A stretch of DNA of 64,000 nt, from assembly GCF_000338875.1 (NCBI RefSeq), contig NZ_AOMO01000021.1:124001-188000 (forward strand). The letters run 5' to 3'. The position numbers and the translations under genes were made by a program. Position 1 is the stretch's first letter; each line of letters opens with the position of its first letter. Below, piece after piece: positions 1-10,342 of the stretch. A model generated the notes under the pieces. That model worked only from the letters and a program-made list of their open reading frames with translations. It was not told where the DNA came from and did not search any database. This DNA comes from Vibrio mimicus CAIM 602. GTDB taxonomy: Bacteria; Pseudomonadota; Gammaproteobacteria; Enterobacterales; Vibrionaceae.

Positions 1-1146
1 CACAGCCCCATATCCGGGGGTAAAGTCGAGGATCTGACCTCGGTCGACCAAAGTGAGCATTATGGAGATAACAAATAGGTCCATGACTGACCATTTGCCA
101 ATCCATTTGATGCCCCGATAAATCATCATTCGCTGACGTTGATGTACTTTATGCTTAAACTTTATCGCCAGTAACAAGTAGGCGAGGCCAACAATCTTGA
201 TCACCGGTACCACAATACTGGCGACGAAAATAATCAGCGCGATTCCCCACATGCCATTTTTCACTAACGAAGCAACGCCTGAGAAAATCGTATCCTCTAA
301 ACGTTGTCCATTGGTGATCAAAATTGAGATCGGGATAAGGTTAGCAGGAAAAATGGCAACGGTTGCCGCCAATACATAAGCCCATGTACGCTCGATAGAA
401 TTGGGCTTTCTGTGGTGAAGCTGATGCTGGCAACGCACACAGTGTCCGCTCTCTGGTTGAGAAAGATGACAATTATGGCAATGAACCTGTTTTTGCGGTA
501 AATCGTAATCCGTTTCCTTTTGCCAAGTTTCCCAATAACGACGCGTGCTAATTCGACTAAGTAAAAGGACAGTGAATAATTGCAAAAGCACTAAACCCCA
601 TAACCCCGGACCAATAAAGATGTCCGAGTAGTCTTTGAGTTTGAAACAAGAGACTGCAACGCTCACCAGAAACACATCCAGCATCACCCACACCTTGAGA
701 TGGTGAATAAGTGATAGCGAATAACGCAGCAATCGAAAATGACGAAAACGCAAAGCGAGATGGGCATTCACCACACTCACACACAAGATAAGTGGGGCAA
801 TAGAGCTACAAAACAATACGAGTAGGGCTAATGCCCAATACCCTTCATTCCACAGTGCGAAAACCCCTTGCGGCAAAGTGGCAGGGATCATCACCCCAAA
901 TAAGCGAATATTGATGTAGCTAAAAAAGTGCGAAGGAATAAACAGCAACAGGCAAGTAACGGCAAGTGCCAAGTTCCCAGATAAAGAAGGTGTACCCCCG
1001 CGATAGAGCTGAGTTCCACAACGAGGGCAGTATGCACTGTGGCCTTGACTAACTGTCACCGTATCAACAGGCAATTCGCAACCCGGACACAAGCGCACAT
1101 GGTTTGGTGGCACAGAATGCTGGTGTAGAGAAGATGGCGGTATCAT
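1..1146 (-). CDS. PqiA-family membrane protein (C-terminus beyond window)
   Basis: Reading leftward from the ATG at 1146, the frame stays open for 382 codons to the window edge, so the 3' end is missing. Two Cys-rich zinc-ribbon-like modules are visible: CPGC with CPRC near residues 20-40, and CHNC with CVRC near residues 220-240. Each is followed by hydrophobic membrane segments. The stretch near the edge contains FVISIMLTLVDRG and FTPGYGAV, typical of paraquat-inducible protein A repeats. PqiA proteins are inner-membrane partners of MCE-domain (PqiB/YebT-type) lipid transport proteins, so a pqiB/mce gene is expected just outside the window. The specific function here is inferred from the family. 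Confidence 0.88.
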   Translation of the reverse strand, partial: MIPPSSLHQHSVPPNHVRLCPGCELPVDTVTVSQGHSAYCPRCGTQLYRGGTPSLSGNLALAVTCLLLFIPSHFFSYINIRLFGVMIPATLPQGVFALWNEGYWALALLVLFCSSIAPLILCVSVVNAHLALRFRHFRLLRYSLSLIHHLKVWVMLDVFLVSVAVSCFKLKDYSDIFIGPGLWGLVLLQLFTVLLLSRISTRRYWETWQKETDYDLPQKQVHCHNCHLSQPESGHCVRCQHQLHHRKPNSIERTWAYVLAATVAIFPANLIPISILITNGQRLEDTIFSGVASLVKNGMWGIALIIFVASIVVPVIKIVGLAYLLLAIKFKHKVHQRQRMMIYRGIKWIGKWSVMDLFVISIMLTLVDRGQILDFTPGYGAV

Positions 1147-1167
1147 TGTCAAAAGACACCACCAATA

Positions 1168-1180
1168 GTGACATTGTCAC
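1168..1180. promoter_or_regulatory. matS site (MatP binding)
   Basis: GTGACATTGTCAC matches the E. coli matS consensus GTGACRNYGTCAC at every position. It lies in the short gap between the ABC exporter stop and the pqiA-like start. MatP, encoded in this window at 26226, binds such sites to organise the Ter macrodomain. Confidence 0.85.
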
Positions 1181-1182
1181 AC

Positions 1183-2979
1183 TCAATGATGTGATTGGAC
1201 ACTCCCATACAGAGTTTGGTAGAGGCCTTCTTGTTCCAGCAACTCGTTGTGCGTGCCAGATTGGCTGACATGTCCATCTTCCAATACATAAATTAAGTCC
1301 GCTTGTTTCACCGCTGAGAGGCGGTGGGCAACAATCAAAGTCGTTCTACCATGCAAAAATTGCGATAACGCACGGTGCAAGGCAGCTTCAGTTGCGGTAT
1401 CAAGTGCTGAGGTAGCTTCATCCAAAATCACAAATTTCGGATTACTGAGCACCATGCGTGCGATCGCTAATCTCTGCCTTTGACCGCCAGACAAACGAAT
1501 GCCATTACGGCCAATTTGGCTTTCCAGTCCATGATCTAACTTAGAGATCACATCTTGCAACTGCGCGATCTCTAAAGCTTGCCACAAGGCTTCATCGCTG
1601 AAATGGCCACCGAGCGTTAGATTATGCCGCAAAGTGTCATTAAACAGTATAGGTTGTTGTAAAACAACGGCAATTTGATCGCGTATCACATCAAAACTGA
1701 TATCGTCACAGTTTTGCCCATTAAATCGAATCGCACCGCTTTGCGCACGATAAACGCCAATCAACAACTGGATCAAAGTTGACTTACCGCCGCCACTGGC
1801 ACCCACCAAGGCCACTTTTTTACCTGCTGGGATGCTTAAAGACAAATTGTTCAGTACCGGTGTTTCACCATCATATGAGAAATTGAGGTTTTCTATCTCA
1901 ATCTCAACTTCACCAGGTTTTGTAAACGGATTCACCTTACTAACAGGGCGGAACTCTTCTTCTAAATCCAACAAACCATTGATTCTAGTTAAAGCAGCTT
2001 TTGCAGCGTACCAAGAAAACTGAATACCAAGCAGCTCTTGGACTGGGCTTAGCATAAACCACAAGTAACCAAACACAGCAAAGATCTGGCCAATAGTGAG
2101 ATCACTGAACACTACCATTAACATCGCAACAGCACGGAACAACTCAAAGCCAAGCAAAAAAAGTAAGAAGGAAAGGCGACCAGCAGCCTCAGATTGCCAA
2201 GCGTACTTATCAGCATTCTCACGAACGGCATCCGCATCGGCGATAAGTCGGTTTAAAAACTCACGCTCTTTATTCGCCGCTCGGAGCTGATAGATACCGT
2301 CTAAAGTTTCCACCAAGCGATTTTGAAAACGCTCAAAGGCTTGGTTCTCTCGTTTCTTAAGATGCTTGACCTGACCACCTAGCATTCGGGAAAAGTAGAT
2401 GACAATCGGGTTAACCAAAAGAATGAACAATCCTAATCGCCACTCTAACCAGAGTAGAACGATGGCTGTACCAAATACGGTAAGTAGAGAAATTAGAAAT
2501 TTGCTGAGCGTTGAACCGATGAATTGATCAATCGTTTCAATATCCGTGATGAGATGTGCATTGATGCCGCCGCTACCACGTGTTTCATACTGACGAATAC
2601 TGATCCGGCCTAACTTCTCAATCATCTTACGACGCATCTCGTAAGTGATCGTTTTAGACACCAAAGTGAATTGACGATTTTGCAAAATATTCAGCAATTG
2701 GCTGGCAATTCGCATCAGCACAACCATCAATAGGGTCAGCATGATGTAGCCTGTTGCGGTTTGCCAGCCTTGTGGGAGGAAATGATTCATCACATCAATC
2801 CCTTTAGCAGGCTGATTAAGCAATACTTCATCGACCATTAAAGGCATTAATAGGGGAATTGGCACACTAATCAGTGTTGCTAGCACTGCAACTAGGTTAG
2901 CAAACAGAAGTTTAGTGCGATGTTTTTTTACTTGAGTTATCAGCCAAGAGCGGCTAATAGTGTCGTTGAAGTACGTCAT
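1183..2979 (-). CDS. ABC exporter, fused permease/ATPase (MsbA-like half transporter)
   Basis: This 598-residue protein has an N-terminal six-helix exporter domain (about residues 20-310) and a C-terminal ATPase. The ATPase has Walker A GASGGGKST, signature LSGGQRQR and Walker B FVILDEATSALD, followed by the H-loop in IVAHRLS. The fused TM-NBD layout and length fit a homodimeric MsbA/LmrA-type exporter of the inner membrane. The substrate cannot be told from sequence. It lies divergent from msrC with an 83-bp gap, and its stop is close to the downstream pqiA-like gene, with only a matS site between. A drug or lipid export role is inference. Confidence 0.9.
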   Translation of the reverse strand: MTYFNDTISRSWLITQVKKHRTKLLFANLVAVLATLISVPIPLLMPLMVDEVLLNQPAKGIDVMNHFLPQGWQTATGYIMLTLLMVVLMRIASQLLNILQNRQFTLVSKTITYEMRRKMIEKLGRISIRQYETRGSGGINAHLITDIETIDQFIGSTLSKFLISLLTVFGTAIVLLWLEWRLGLFILLVNPIVIYFSRMLGGQVKHLKKRENQAFERFQNRLVETLDGIYQLRAANKEREFLNRLIADADAVRENADKYAWQSEAAGRLSFLLFLLGFELFRAVAMLMVVFSDLTIGQIFAVFGYLWFMLSPVQELLGIQFSWYAAKAALTRINGLLDLEEEFRPVSKVNPFTKPGEVEIEIENLNFSYDGETPVLNNLSLSIPAGKKVALVGASGGGKSTLIQLLIGVYRAQSGAIRFNGQNCDDISFDVIRDQIAVVLQQPILFNDTLRHNLTLGGHFSDEALWQALEIAQLQDVISKLDHGLESQIGRNGIRLSGGQRQRLAIARMVLSNPKFVILDEATSALDTATEAALHRALSQFLHGRTTLIVAHRLSAVKQADLIYVLEDGHVSQSGTHNELLEQEGLYQTLYGSVQSHH

Positions 2980-3062
2980 ATTAATGAGAATGCATCCTAT
3001 TATTGATTTATATAGTACGTAGTTCAGAACGTGAAGTCTTTATTTTTCAAATGGAAGTTATT

Positions 3063-3536
3063 ATGAATTTAGAGCAGTACCAACGCTTAGCCAAGCAAGC
3101 TGTGGCTTTATTAGAAGGTGAAAGCAACCTAGTGGCGAATCTTTCTAACTTGAGTGCCTTACTGAATATGGAACTTACAGAGCTTAACTGGGTAGGGTTC
3201 TATCTGATGCAGGATGATGAGTTGGTGCTTGGCCCGTTCCAAGGTAAACCAGCGTGTGTTCGTATTCCGGTAGGCAGGGGAGTTTGTGGTACCGCAGTTT
3301 CCGAAAACCGTGTTCAACGTGTGTATGATGTCCATCAATTCGGAGGACACATCGCTTGTGATGCCGCGAGCAATTCTGAAATCGTTATCCCGTTCTCGAT
3401 TAACGGAAAAATTGCCGGCGTGTTGGATATTGACAGTCCAAACATAGGCCGTTTCAGTGAAATTGACGAACAAGGCCTGACCTATTTGATGAGCGAAGTA
3501 GAAAAGCTGCTCAATTCACAGGCTAATAAGGCATAA
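3063..3536 (+). CDS. msrC: Free methionine-(R)-sulfoxide reductase
   Basis: This GAF-domain enzyme reduces free methionine-R-sulfoxide, part of oxidative damage repair in the cytosol. The three catalytic cysteines fall at residues 65, 75 and 99, with the same spacing (10 and 24) as Cys84, Cys94 and Cys118 of the E. coli enzyme. The motifs RGVCGTAV and CDAASNSEIVIP are present. I chose the ATG at 3063 because GGAAG lies 6 bp upstream and the protein then starts MNLEQYQ. The frame is open further upstream to 3003 but without a good ribosome site. The length, 157 residues, is normal for the family. Confidence 0.93.
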   Translation: MNLEQYQRLAKQAVALLEGESNLVANLSNLSALLNMELTELNWVGFYLMQDDELVLGPFQGKPACVRIPVGRGVCGTAVSENRVQRVYDVHQFGGHIACDAASNSEIVIPFSINGKIAGVLDIDSPNIGRFSEIDEQGLTYLMSEVEKLLNSQANKA

Positions 3537-3623
3537 TTTGCCCTTTGCCTGTGGTTTTTCCGTTGCAGGTCTTTATAATACCGCACATATTTACACTCAA
3601 TGTTTGGCGGGCAGCCGCAATAA

Positions 3624-4259
<636 letters not shown>

Positions 4260-4276
4260 GGGAGATACTCCTACGC

Positions 4277-6274
4277 ATGAAATGCCGTTCAAAAATATCT
4301 CTGATTGCTGCTAGCCTTTGGCTAGCAGCCTCTTCAGCTCAGGCTCTGGAAGCCAAACTCAAACCAGAAGATTTACCTCTTCTTGCCCCTGAAGCTCAAC
4401 ACGAAACGGCAGCGAAACGTGTCACTTCGCGTTTTACCCGTTCCCATTACAAACAATTCAATCTGGATGATCAGTTTTCTCAAGCTATGTTTGAACGCTA
4501 TCTTGAGATGCTCGATTACAGCCGCAACATTTTTACTCAAGCCGACATTGATTCGGTCAAAGCTTGGTCTTTGCAATTGGATGATCAATTAAAAGCGGGT
4601 AACAACCAGATTGCGTACGATTTGTATAACTTGTCGATGGAAAAGCGTTTCGAACGCTTTAAGTACGCGCTTTCTCTGCTTGATAAAGAGATGACGTTCG
4701 ATACGGACGAATCGATCGAGTTAGACCGTGCTAAATCACCTTGGCCTAAGGACATTCAAGAGGTCAATGAGCTGTGGCGACAACGGGTAAAATACGACGC
4801 ACTGAATTTGAAGCTAGCGGGTAAAGAGTGGCCAGAAATCAAGGAAACGCTTGAAAAACGCTACAACAACGCGATGAAACGTCTCACACAGACCAAGAGT
4901 GAAGATGTGTTTCAAGTGTACATGAACGCGTTTGCCCGTCAGGTCGATCCGCACACCAGTTATTTGTCACCGCGTAACGCTGAACAATTCCAATCTGAAA
5001 TGAATCTTTCACTTGAAGGGATTGGCGCGGTATTACAGATGACCGATGACTACACCATTATCCGTTCATTAGTCGCCGGTGGGCCTGCCGCACTCAGTAA
5101 ACAGTTGGGTGAGGGAGATCGCATTATTGGTGTTGGCCAAAACAGCGAAGAAATGGTGGATGTGATTGGCTGGCGACTCGATGATGTTGTGCAGCTCATC
5201 AAAGGCCCGAAAGGCAGCAAAGTTAAGTTGTTGATTTTACCGGAAGGTAAAGACGCAAAAAGTCACGTTGTCACTATTGTTCGTGATAAAATTCGTTTAG
5301 AAGATCGTGCGGTAAAAGCTGAAGTTATTGAAAAAGCAGGCAAAAAAATCGGTGTGCTAGAAGTGCCGAGTTTTTATGTTGGTTTGGCTCAAGACACAGA
5401 TAAATTACTTGCTGAGCTAAAAGCGAAGAAAGTCGACGGTATTATTGTTGACCTGCGTAACAACGGCGGCGGTGCATTAACTGAAGCTACAGCACTTTCT
5501 GGTCTGTTTATTACCAGCGGGCCTGTAGTCCAAGTTCGTGACAGTTATGGCCGAGTTAATGTGAACTCTGATACTGACGGAAACATTAGCTACAACGGAC
5601 CATTAACAGTATTGATCAACCGCTACAGTGCGTCAGCATCCGAAATTTTTGCAGCAGCGATGCAAGATTATGGTCGTGCGATTATTCTGGGTGAGAACTC
5701 TTTCGGTAAAGGCACGGTGCAGCAACACCGCTCTCTCAATCATATCTATGACTTGTTTGATAAAGAGCTAGGCTATGTGCAATACACGATTCAGAAATTC
5801 TATCGAATCGATGGTGGCAGTACACAGAATAAAGGTGTTGTACCCGACATTGCGTACCCAACAGCTATAGAACCTTCTGAGACAGGTGAGAGTGTTGAAG
5901 ACAACGCACTACCTTGGGATAGCATTGATAAAGCGAAATATGAGCGTTTGAATAACTTCAAATCGATCATTGCCAATCTCGATGTGAAGCATCAACAACG
6001 TGTCGCTAAGGATTTAGAGTTTGGTTTCATTGAGCAAGATATTGCGAAATATCGTGCAGAAAAAGATGACAACCGGTTATCTCTGAACGAAAAAGTACGT
6101 AAAGATGAAAGTGCTAAAGCGGATGAAGAACGCTTAGCTCGTATCAACCAGCGTCAAAAAGCCTTAGGTAAATCTGCCTTTGCTAACTTGCAAGATGTAC
6201 CGAAAGATTATGAAGCGCCAGATGCGTATTTAGATGAATCGGTAAACATCATGCTTGATATGATTACTCGATAA
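4277..6274 (+). CDS. prc: Tail-specific periplasmic protease Prc
   Basis: This 665-residue carboxyl-terminal processing protease (family S41) has an N-terminal signal peptide ending near SSAQA. A PDZ domain lies around residues 240-320, with the catalytic core after it. The nucleophile serine is in YSASASE (residues 450-456) and the general-base lysine in FGKGTVQ about 25 residues later. The tail has the DUF3340-like helical region. In E. coli, Prc degrades Tsp-tagged proteins and, with NlpI, the endopeptidase MepS. The start ATG follows GGGAGATACTCCTACGC. It is co-transcribed with proQ by position and ends at a clear intrinsic terminator. Confidence 0.96.
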   Translation: MKCRSKISLIAASLWLAASSAQALEAKLKPEDLPLLAPEAQHETAAKRVTSRFTRSHYKQFNLDDQFSQAMFERYLEMLDYSRNIFTQADIDSVKAWSLQLDDQLKAGNNQIAYDLYNLSMEKRFERFKYALSLLDKEMTFDTDESIELDRAKSPWPKDIQEVNELWRQRVKYDALNLKLAGKEWPEIKETLEKRYNNAMKRLTQTKSEDVFQVYMNAFARQVDPHTSYLSPRNAEQFQSEMNLSLEGIGAVLQMTDDYTIIRSLVAGGPAALSKQLGEGDRIIGVGQNSEEMVDVIGWRLDDVVQLIKGPKGSKVKLLILPEGKDAKSHVVTIVRDKIRLEDRAVKAEVIEKAGKKIGVLEVPSFYVGLAQDTDKLLAELKAKKVDGIIVDLRNNGGGALTEATALSGLFITSGPVVQVRDSYGRVNVNSDTDGNISYNGPLTVLINRYSASASEIFAAAMQDYGRAIILGENSFGKGTVQQHRSLNHIYDLFDKELGYVQYTIQKFYRIDGGSTQNKGVVPDIAYPTAIEPSETGESVEDNALPWDSIDKAKYERLNNFKSIIANLDVKHQQRVAKDLEFGFIEQDIAKYRAEKDDNRLSLNEKVRKDESAKADEERLARINQRQKALGKSAFANLQDVPKDYEAPDAYLDESVNIMLDMITR

Positions 6275-6300
6275 ATCATTCATTTCAAACGGCATACTAT

Positions 6301-6326
6301 AAACGGACCTCATGGTCCGTTTTTTT
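6301..6326 (+). terminator. Intrinsic terminator after prc
   Basis: A 9-bp stem (AAACGGACC / GGTCCGTTT) with a TCAT loop runs into a T-tract. Confidence 0.9.
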
Positions 6327-6425
6327 ACACTTTTTTAACTTCCAAAAATAATGTGATGAGATTCAAATAATTTCGCATTTCATAATTTCTCTGCCTACGC
6401 TTACAAAAAAGCGAGGAGAAGACAC

Positions 6426-7097
6426 ATGAAATGGATTTTTGCATGCCTGATCAGCACACTGTTTGCCGCCTCATCACCCGTATTGAGCGCAAATAACGGT
6501 AGCCGTGCCGACTTAACCCAATTTGATCAACCTCTTTTGCTCGGCGACTGGTACTTGTTAAACCCAAATCCAGAACAATCTAGCGATAACTTTAGAGTGA
6601 TTAAATTGAGTCTGGCTTCTGACTACCATTTCTCGATTGATATTCAGAAGAAAGACTACAGTGTCGATCACTGGAATGGTGATTATTCTGCGGATGCAAA
6701 AACCATCATTTTAGGTCTGGATAGCTCAGAGCCACAAACCTATCAATACGAAAACAATCACCATCTGCTAACACTTAATGGTGTGACTTTTACTAAAGGT
6801 TTACCCAACACACTAGCTGGTAATTGGAGTAGTGAGCAAATCAAGGCACTAGAAGGGGAAATTCTCGATCGCAGCCTTATACAACTGACCCTACAACCTG
6901 ACTTTGTCTTTTCATTCCACATAGTCAATCAATACGGCAATGAAGCAACGCATCGTGGCGTTTACTACACAGAAGGTAATCGGCTGGTTCTCCTGTATGC
7001 AGAGGGAGAGCACGATACACGTTACGTACTCGATCAAGATCGACTCACTTTAGAAATTGATGACAGTATGACCGTAGTGATGAACCGCGTTCAATAA
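6426..7097 (+). CDS. Secreted hypothetical protein (lipocalin-like beta-rich)
   Basis: I do not recognise a named family. The 223-residue product starts with a signal peptide (MKWIFACLISTLFAASS, likely cut after VLSA). The mature part is polar and rich in aromatic residues and beta-strand-like segments, with two repeated-looking halves, each ending in a T-L-x-D/N pattern. It contains no lipobox or obvious catalytic motif. It stands alone between two terminators and is expected in the periplasm or outside. The start has GAGGAG 9 bp upstream. Confidence 0.8.
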   Translation: MKWIFACLISTLFAASSPVLSANNGSRADLTQFDQPLLLGDWYLLNPNPEQSSDNFRVIKLSLASDYHFSIDIQKKDYSVDHWNGDYSADAKTIILGLDSSEPQTYQYENNHHLLTLNGVTFTKGLPNTLAGNWSSEQIKALEGEILDRSLIQLTLQPDFVFSFHIVNQYGNEATHRGVYYTEGNRLVLLYAEGEHDTRYVLDQDRLTLEIDDSMTVVMNRVQ

Positions 7098-7118
7098 ACA
7101 AGTAAACAGCAAGAGTGG

Positions 7119-7151
7119 CAGGGAGTTTACAGACAAACTCCCTGTTTTTTT
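7119..7151 (+). terminator. Intrinsic terminator after the secreted hypothetical gene
   Basis: A 10-bp stem (CAGGGAGTTT / AAACTCCCTG) with a 6-nt loop is followed by seven T. Confidence 0.92.
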
Positions 7152-7278
7152 GTGTATAGGGCTTGTTATTCATTCGTTCAGGCCTAAGATCTTGGTTCAA
7201 TTAAAGCTTTTTACATCTCAAAATACTTAACGCTGTAGCGTTTTTGTCGCAGAACATAAAGTCAAAAGGATTACGACA

Positions 7279-9885
7279 ATGGCTCATACACCTCAAGCCA
7301 AATACCGCCTTGATTATCAACCGCCTTCACATACCATCACAGACATCGATTTAGTGTTTGATCTTTATGACAACGCCACTTTGGTCACCGCTGTATCTCA
7401 AGTTAAACAGCAGCATGAGAGCAATACCTTAACGCTCGATGGTGAAGCACTCACGCTGAAAGAACTCAAAGTGAATGGTCAAGATTGGCAAGATTACACT
7501 TTAGCTGAAACTAGTCTTGAAATTCGTGGTCTGCCAAGTGAATTGACTCTCACCGTAGTCACGCAAATCGATCCACAAGCTAATACCGCACTCGAAGGGC
7601 TTTACAAGTCCGGTGGCGCATTCTGTACTCAGTGTGAAGCCGAAGGTTTCCGTCGCATCACTTATTATCTGGATCGTCCAGATGTATTAGCGCGCTATAC
7701 GACAACCGTCATCGCGGATAAAGCTCAATATCCTTATCTACTCAGCAACGGCAACAAGATTGCCCAAGGTGAGTTGGAAGCAGGCCGACACTGGGTTAAA
7801 TGGAAAGATCCTCATCCAAAACCCGCTTATCTGTTTGCTCTCGTTGCTGGTGATTTTGATGTTCTGCGCGACCAGTACGTCACTCAATCTGGCCGCCAAG
7901 TTGCGTTAGAAATTTTCGTCGACAAAGGTAATTTGGATCGTGCTAATCACGCGATGACATCATTGATCAACTCCATGCGCTGGGACGAACAACGCTTTGG
8001 GCTTGAATATGACCTTGACATTTACATGATTGTCGCTGTCGATTTCTTCAATATGGGCGCCATGGAAAACAAAGGGTTGAACATTTTCAACTCAAAATTC
8101 GTACTGGCTAATGAGAAAACAGCAACCGATACCGACTACCTTGGCATTGAAGCTGTAATTGGCCACGAATATTTCCACAACTGGACAGGCAACCGCGTAA
8201 CTTGCCGAGATTGGTTCCAATTGAGCTTGAAAGAGGGCTTAACGGTATTCCGCGATCAGGAATTCTCCTCTGATCTGGGTTCACGTGCCGTAAACCGTAT
8301 TGGTAACGTGCGCATTATTCGTGGCCCGCAGTTTGCGGAAGATGCAAGTCCAATGTCACACCCAATCCGTCCGGATAAAGTGATTGAAATGAATAACTTC
8401 TACACCCTGACCGTATACGAAAAGGGTAGCGAAGTGATCCGTATGATGCACACTTTGCTTGGCGAAGAGAATTTCCAACGCGGTATGAAGCTTTACTTTG
8501 AGCGCCATGATGGAACAGCAGCAACATGCGAAGATTTCGTTGCAGCAATGGAAGGTGCTTCAGGTATCGACTTACAACAGTTCCGTCTTTGGTACAGTCA
8601 ATCTGGCACACCAACTCTAAAAGTGAAGAGTGAGTACGATGCAACCAGTAAAACCTATGAGTTGACGGTAGAGCAAAGCACCGAACCGACTCATGAGCAG
8701 AAAGAGAAACAGCCACTGCATATCCCGTTTGATATTGAGCTTTATGCACCAAACGGTGATGTCATTCCGCTACAGTGTAACGGAAAGGCTATTTCTAATG
8801 TGCTTGATGTAAAACAAGCTAAGCAAACTTTCCGCTTTGAAAATGTAGCGCAACAGCCAATTCCTTCATTGCTACGTGAGTTTTCTGCTCCAGTCAAACT
8901 GGAATACGCCTACAGTGATGAAGAACTGATCTTTTTGATGGTTCACGCTCGTAACGAGTTTGCACGTTGGGATGCAGGGCAAATGTTGCTTGCAAAATAC
9001 ATTCGTACCAACGTTGAGCGAGTACAGCAAGGCAAGCCTGTAGAACTGGCAGAAGCAGTAGTAGATGCTTTCCGTGGTGTATTGCTCAGTGACAACTTGG
9101 AAGCCGAATTTGTTGCAGAAATGCTTTCTCTACCAAGCCATAACGAAGTGTCTGGCTGGTATAAGCGCGTTGATGTTGATGCCATTGCCCAAGTACTGAA
9201 GTCAATGAAAACCATTTTGGCTAGCGAACTTGAAGATGAACTCAGCGCAACGTATCACACACTAAAACAAGACGCTTATTCCATTGAGCATGCGGCGATC
9301 GGTCAACGCACTCTACGTAATGTTTGTTTAGGCTATCTTGCATATACAGAGCAAGGTAACCAGTTGGTGCAAAAACAGTATGCGCAAGCCAACAACATGA
9401 CGGACACCATTGCAGCGATGACTGCCGCTAACCAAGCTCAGTTAGCGTGTCGTGAAGCCTTGATGCAAGATTACAGCGACAAGTGGAAACACGATGGTTT
9501 AGTGATGGATAAATGGTTTACTCTGCAAGGTTCAAACCCATCACCACAAGTGTTGAACGTGATCCAACAAGCGATGCAGCATGAAGCGTTTAGTTTGAAA
9601 AACCCAAACCGTACTCGCAGCTTAATTGGCGCATTCTTGAATGCAAACCCAGTCAATTTCCATGCGAAAACAGGTGAGGGTTATCGCTTTGCTGGGCAAA
9701 TTCTGCGTGAGCTCAACAGCAGTAACCCGCAAGTAGCATCACGCTTGATCGATCCACTGCTCAAGTTCCGTCTCTACGATGAACAGCGCCAAGCCCTGAT
9801 CAAACAAGAGCTGGAACAATTGAAAGCAATGGAAAATCTCGCGCGTGATTTGTTTGAAAAAGTGAGCAAAGCACTCGAAGCATAA
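7279..9885 (+). CDS. pepN: Aminopeptidase N (M1 family)
   Basis: This zinc metallopeptidase removes N-terminal residues from peptides in the cytosol. The exopeptidase motif GAMEN is at residues 260-264. The zinc site HEYFH is at 296-300, with the third ligand Glu319 in LKEGL at the standard 18-residue spacing. The length of 868 residues matches gammaproteobacterial PepN (about 870). The protein starts MAHTPQAKYR and has no signal peptide. It is preceded by AAAAGGATTACGACA at the ribosome site. It stands alone, with a small DUF2835 gene following. Confidence 0.97.
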   Translation: MAHTPQAKYRLDYQPPSHTITDIDLVFDLYDNATLVTAVSQVKQQHESNTLTLDGEALTLKELKVNGQDWQDYTLAETSLEIRGLPSELTLTVVTQIDPQANTALEGLYKSGGAFCTQCEAEGFRRITYYLDRPDVLARYTTTVIADKAQYPYLLSNGNKIAQGELEAGRHWVKWKDPHPKPAYLFALVAGDFDVLRDQYVTQSGRQVALEIFVDKGNLDRANHAMTSLINSMRWDEQRFGLEYDLDIYMIVAVDFFNMGAMENKGLNIFNSKFVLANEKTATDTDYLGIEAVIGHEYFHNWTGNRVTCRDWFQLSLKEGLTVFRDQEFSSDLGSRAVNRIGNVRIIRGPQFAEDASPMSHPIRPDKVIEMNNFYTLTVYEKGSEVIRMMHTLLGEENFQRGMKLYFERHDGTAATCEDFVAAMEGASGIDLQQFRLWYSQSGTPTLKVKSEYDATSKTYELTVEQSTEPTHEQKEKQPLHIPFDIELYAPNGDVIPLQCNGKAISNVLDVKQAKQTFRFENVAQQPIPSLLREFSAPVKLEYAYSDEELIFLMVHARNEFARWDAGQMLLAKYIRTNVERVQQGKPVELAEAVVDAFRGVLLSDNLEAEFVAEMLSLPSHNEVSGWYKRVDVDAIAQVLKSMKTILASELEDELSATYHTLKQDAYSIEHAAIGQRTLRNVCLGYLAYTEQGNQLVQKQYAQANNMTDTIAAMTAANQAQLACREALMQDYSDKWKHDGLVMDKWFTLQGSNPSPQVLNVIQQAMQHEAFSLKNPNRTRSLIGAFLNANPVNFHAKTGEGYRFAGQILRELNSSNPQVASRLIDPLLKFRLYDEQRQALIKQELEQLKAMENLARDLFEKVSKALEA

Positions 9886-9904
9886 TCGGTTAAGAAAGGT
9901 GAAC

Positions 9905-9927
9905 CAGGTGGCACTTTGTGCCACCTG
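9905..9927 (+). other. Perfect hairpin between pepN and the DUF2835 gene
   Basis: CAGGTGGCAC and GTGCCACCTG form a 10-bp perfect stem with a TTT loop. No T-tract follows, so it is not a standard intrinsic terminator. It ends only 8 bp before the ATG at 9936 and would cover the ribosome-binding region. It could stabilise pepN mRNA or hold back translation of the small gene. Confidence 0.6.
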
Positions 9928-9935
9928 ATACAGGC

Positions 9936-10154
9936 ATGAACTACTATTTTTTTTCTCTCAACATCTCTTATCAAACCTTCGTGGCTCATTACTCAGGAGC
10001 TGCCAGCAGCGTTATGGTGACAACAGAGCAGGGGTTAAAGTTACAACTTCCTGCAACGCGTTTGCGGCCATTTTTAAGCCAAATTGGAGTAAAAGGTCGA
10101 TTTCGGTTAACAACTGACCAGAGTAATCGTTTCGTTAAGTTAGAAGTTCTGTAA
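9936..10154 (+). CDS. DUF2835 family small protein
   Basis: This 72-residue protein starts MNYYFFSLNIS and has the pattern of DUF2835 proteins: an N-terminal strand, then GAASSVMVTTEQGLKLQLPATRLRPFLSQIG. The function is unknown; it is found widely in marine gammaproteobacteria downstream of pepN. The ATG at 9936 fits the conserved start better than the upstream in-frame codon at 9918. It is small and basic, with no signal or membrane segment. Confidence 0.78.
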   Translation: MNYYFFSLNISYQTFVAHYSGAASSVMVTTEQGLKLQLPATRLRPFLSQIGVKGRFRLTTDQSNRFVKLEVL

Positions 10155-10280
10155 AAGCATTAATTTGTAGTGGTTTAAACAGGTACCTTAGTCACATTCT
10201 CACACTTTCATTCCACAGCAACCCCAAAACAATTAACTATTTATCAATAAAACTCTTACAATAAGCCCTGCATTACCAAT

Positions 10281-10299
10281 AGTAAGCGCTATGCTTACT
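10281..10299. other. Inverted repeat upstream of NAD-glutamate dehydrogenase
   Basis: AGTAAGC and GCTTACT flank the 5-nt spacer GCTAT, 43 bp before the gdh ATG. It could be a 5'-UTR hairpin or an operator. The remainder of the gap from 10155 to 10342 shows nothing clear. Confidence 0.35.
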
Positions 10300-10342
10300 G
10301 CACACCCCCTACAAAAATAAGAATCAAATTCTGGAGTCGACC

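Noticed and set aside
3159..3473. Open frame of 104 codons opposite msrC
   Set aside because: It lies fully antisense to a clear gene, has no recognisable domain and no ribosome site.
5262..5274. One-mismatch matS-like GTCACGTTGTCAC in prc, with similar ones at 19332, 28907 and 30866
   Set aside because: All lie inside coding sequence and have one mismatch. A few such matches are expected by chance in 64 kb, so I did not list them as sites.
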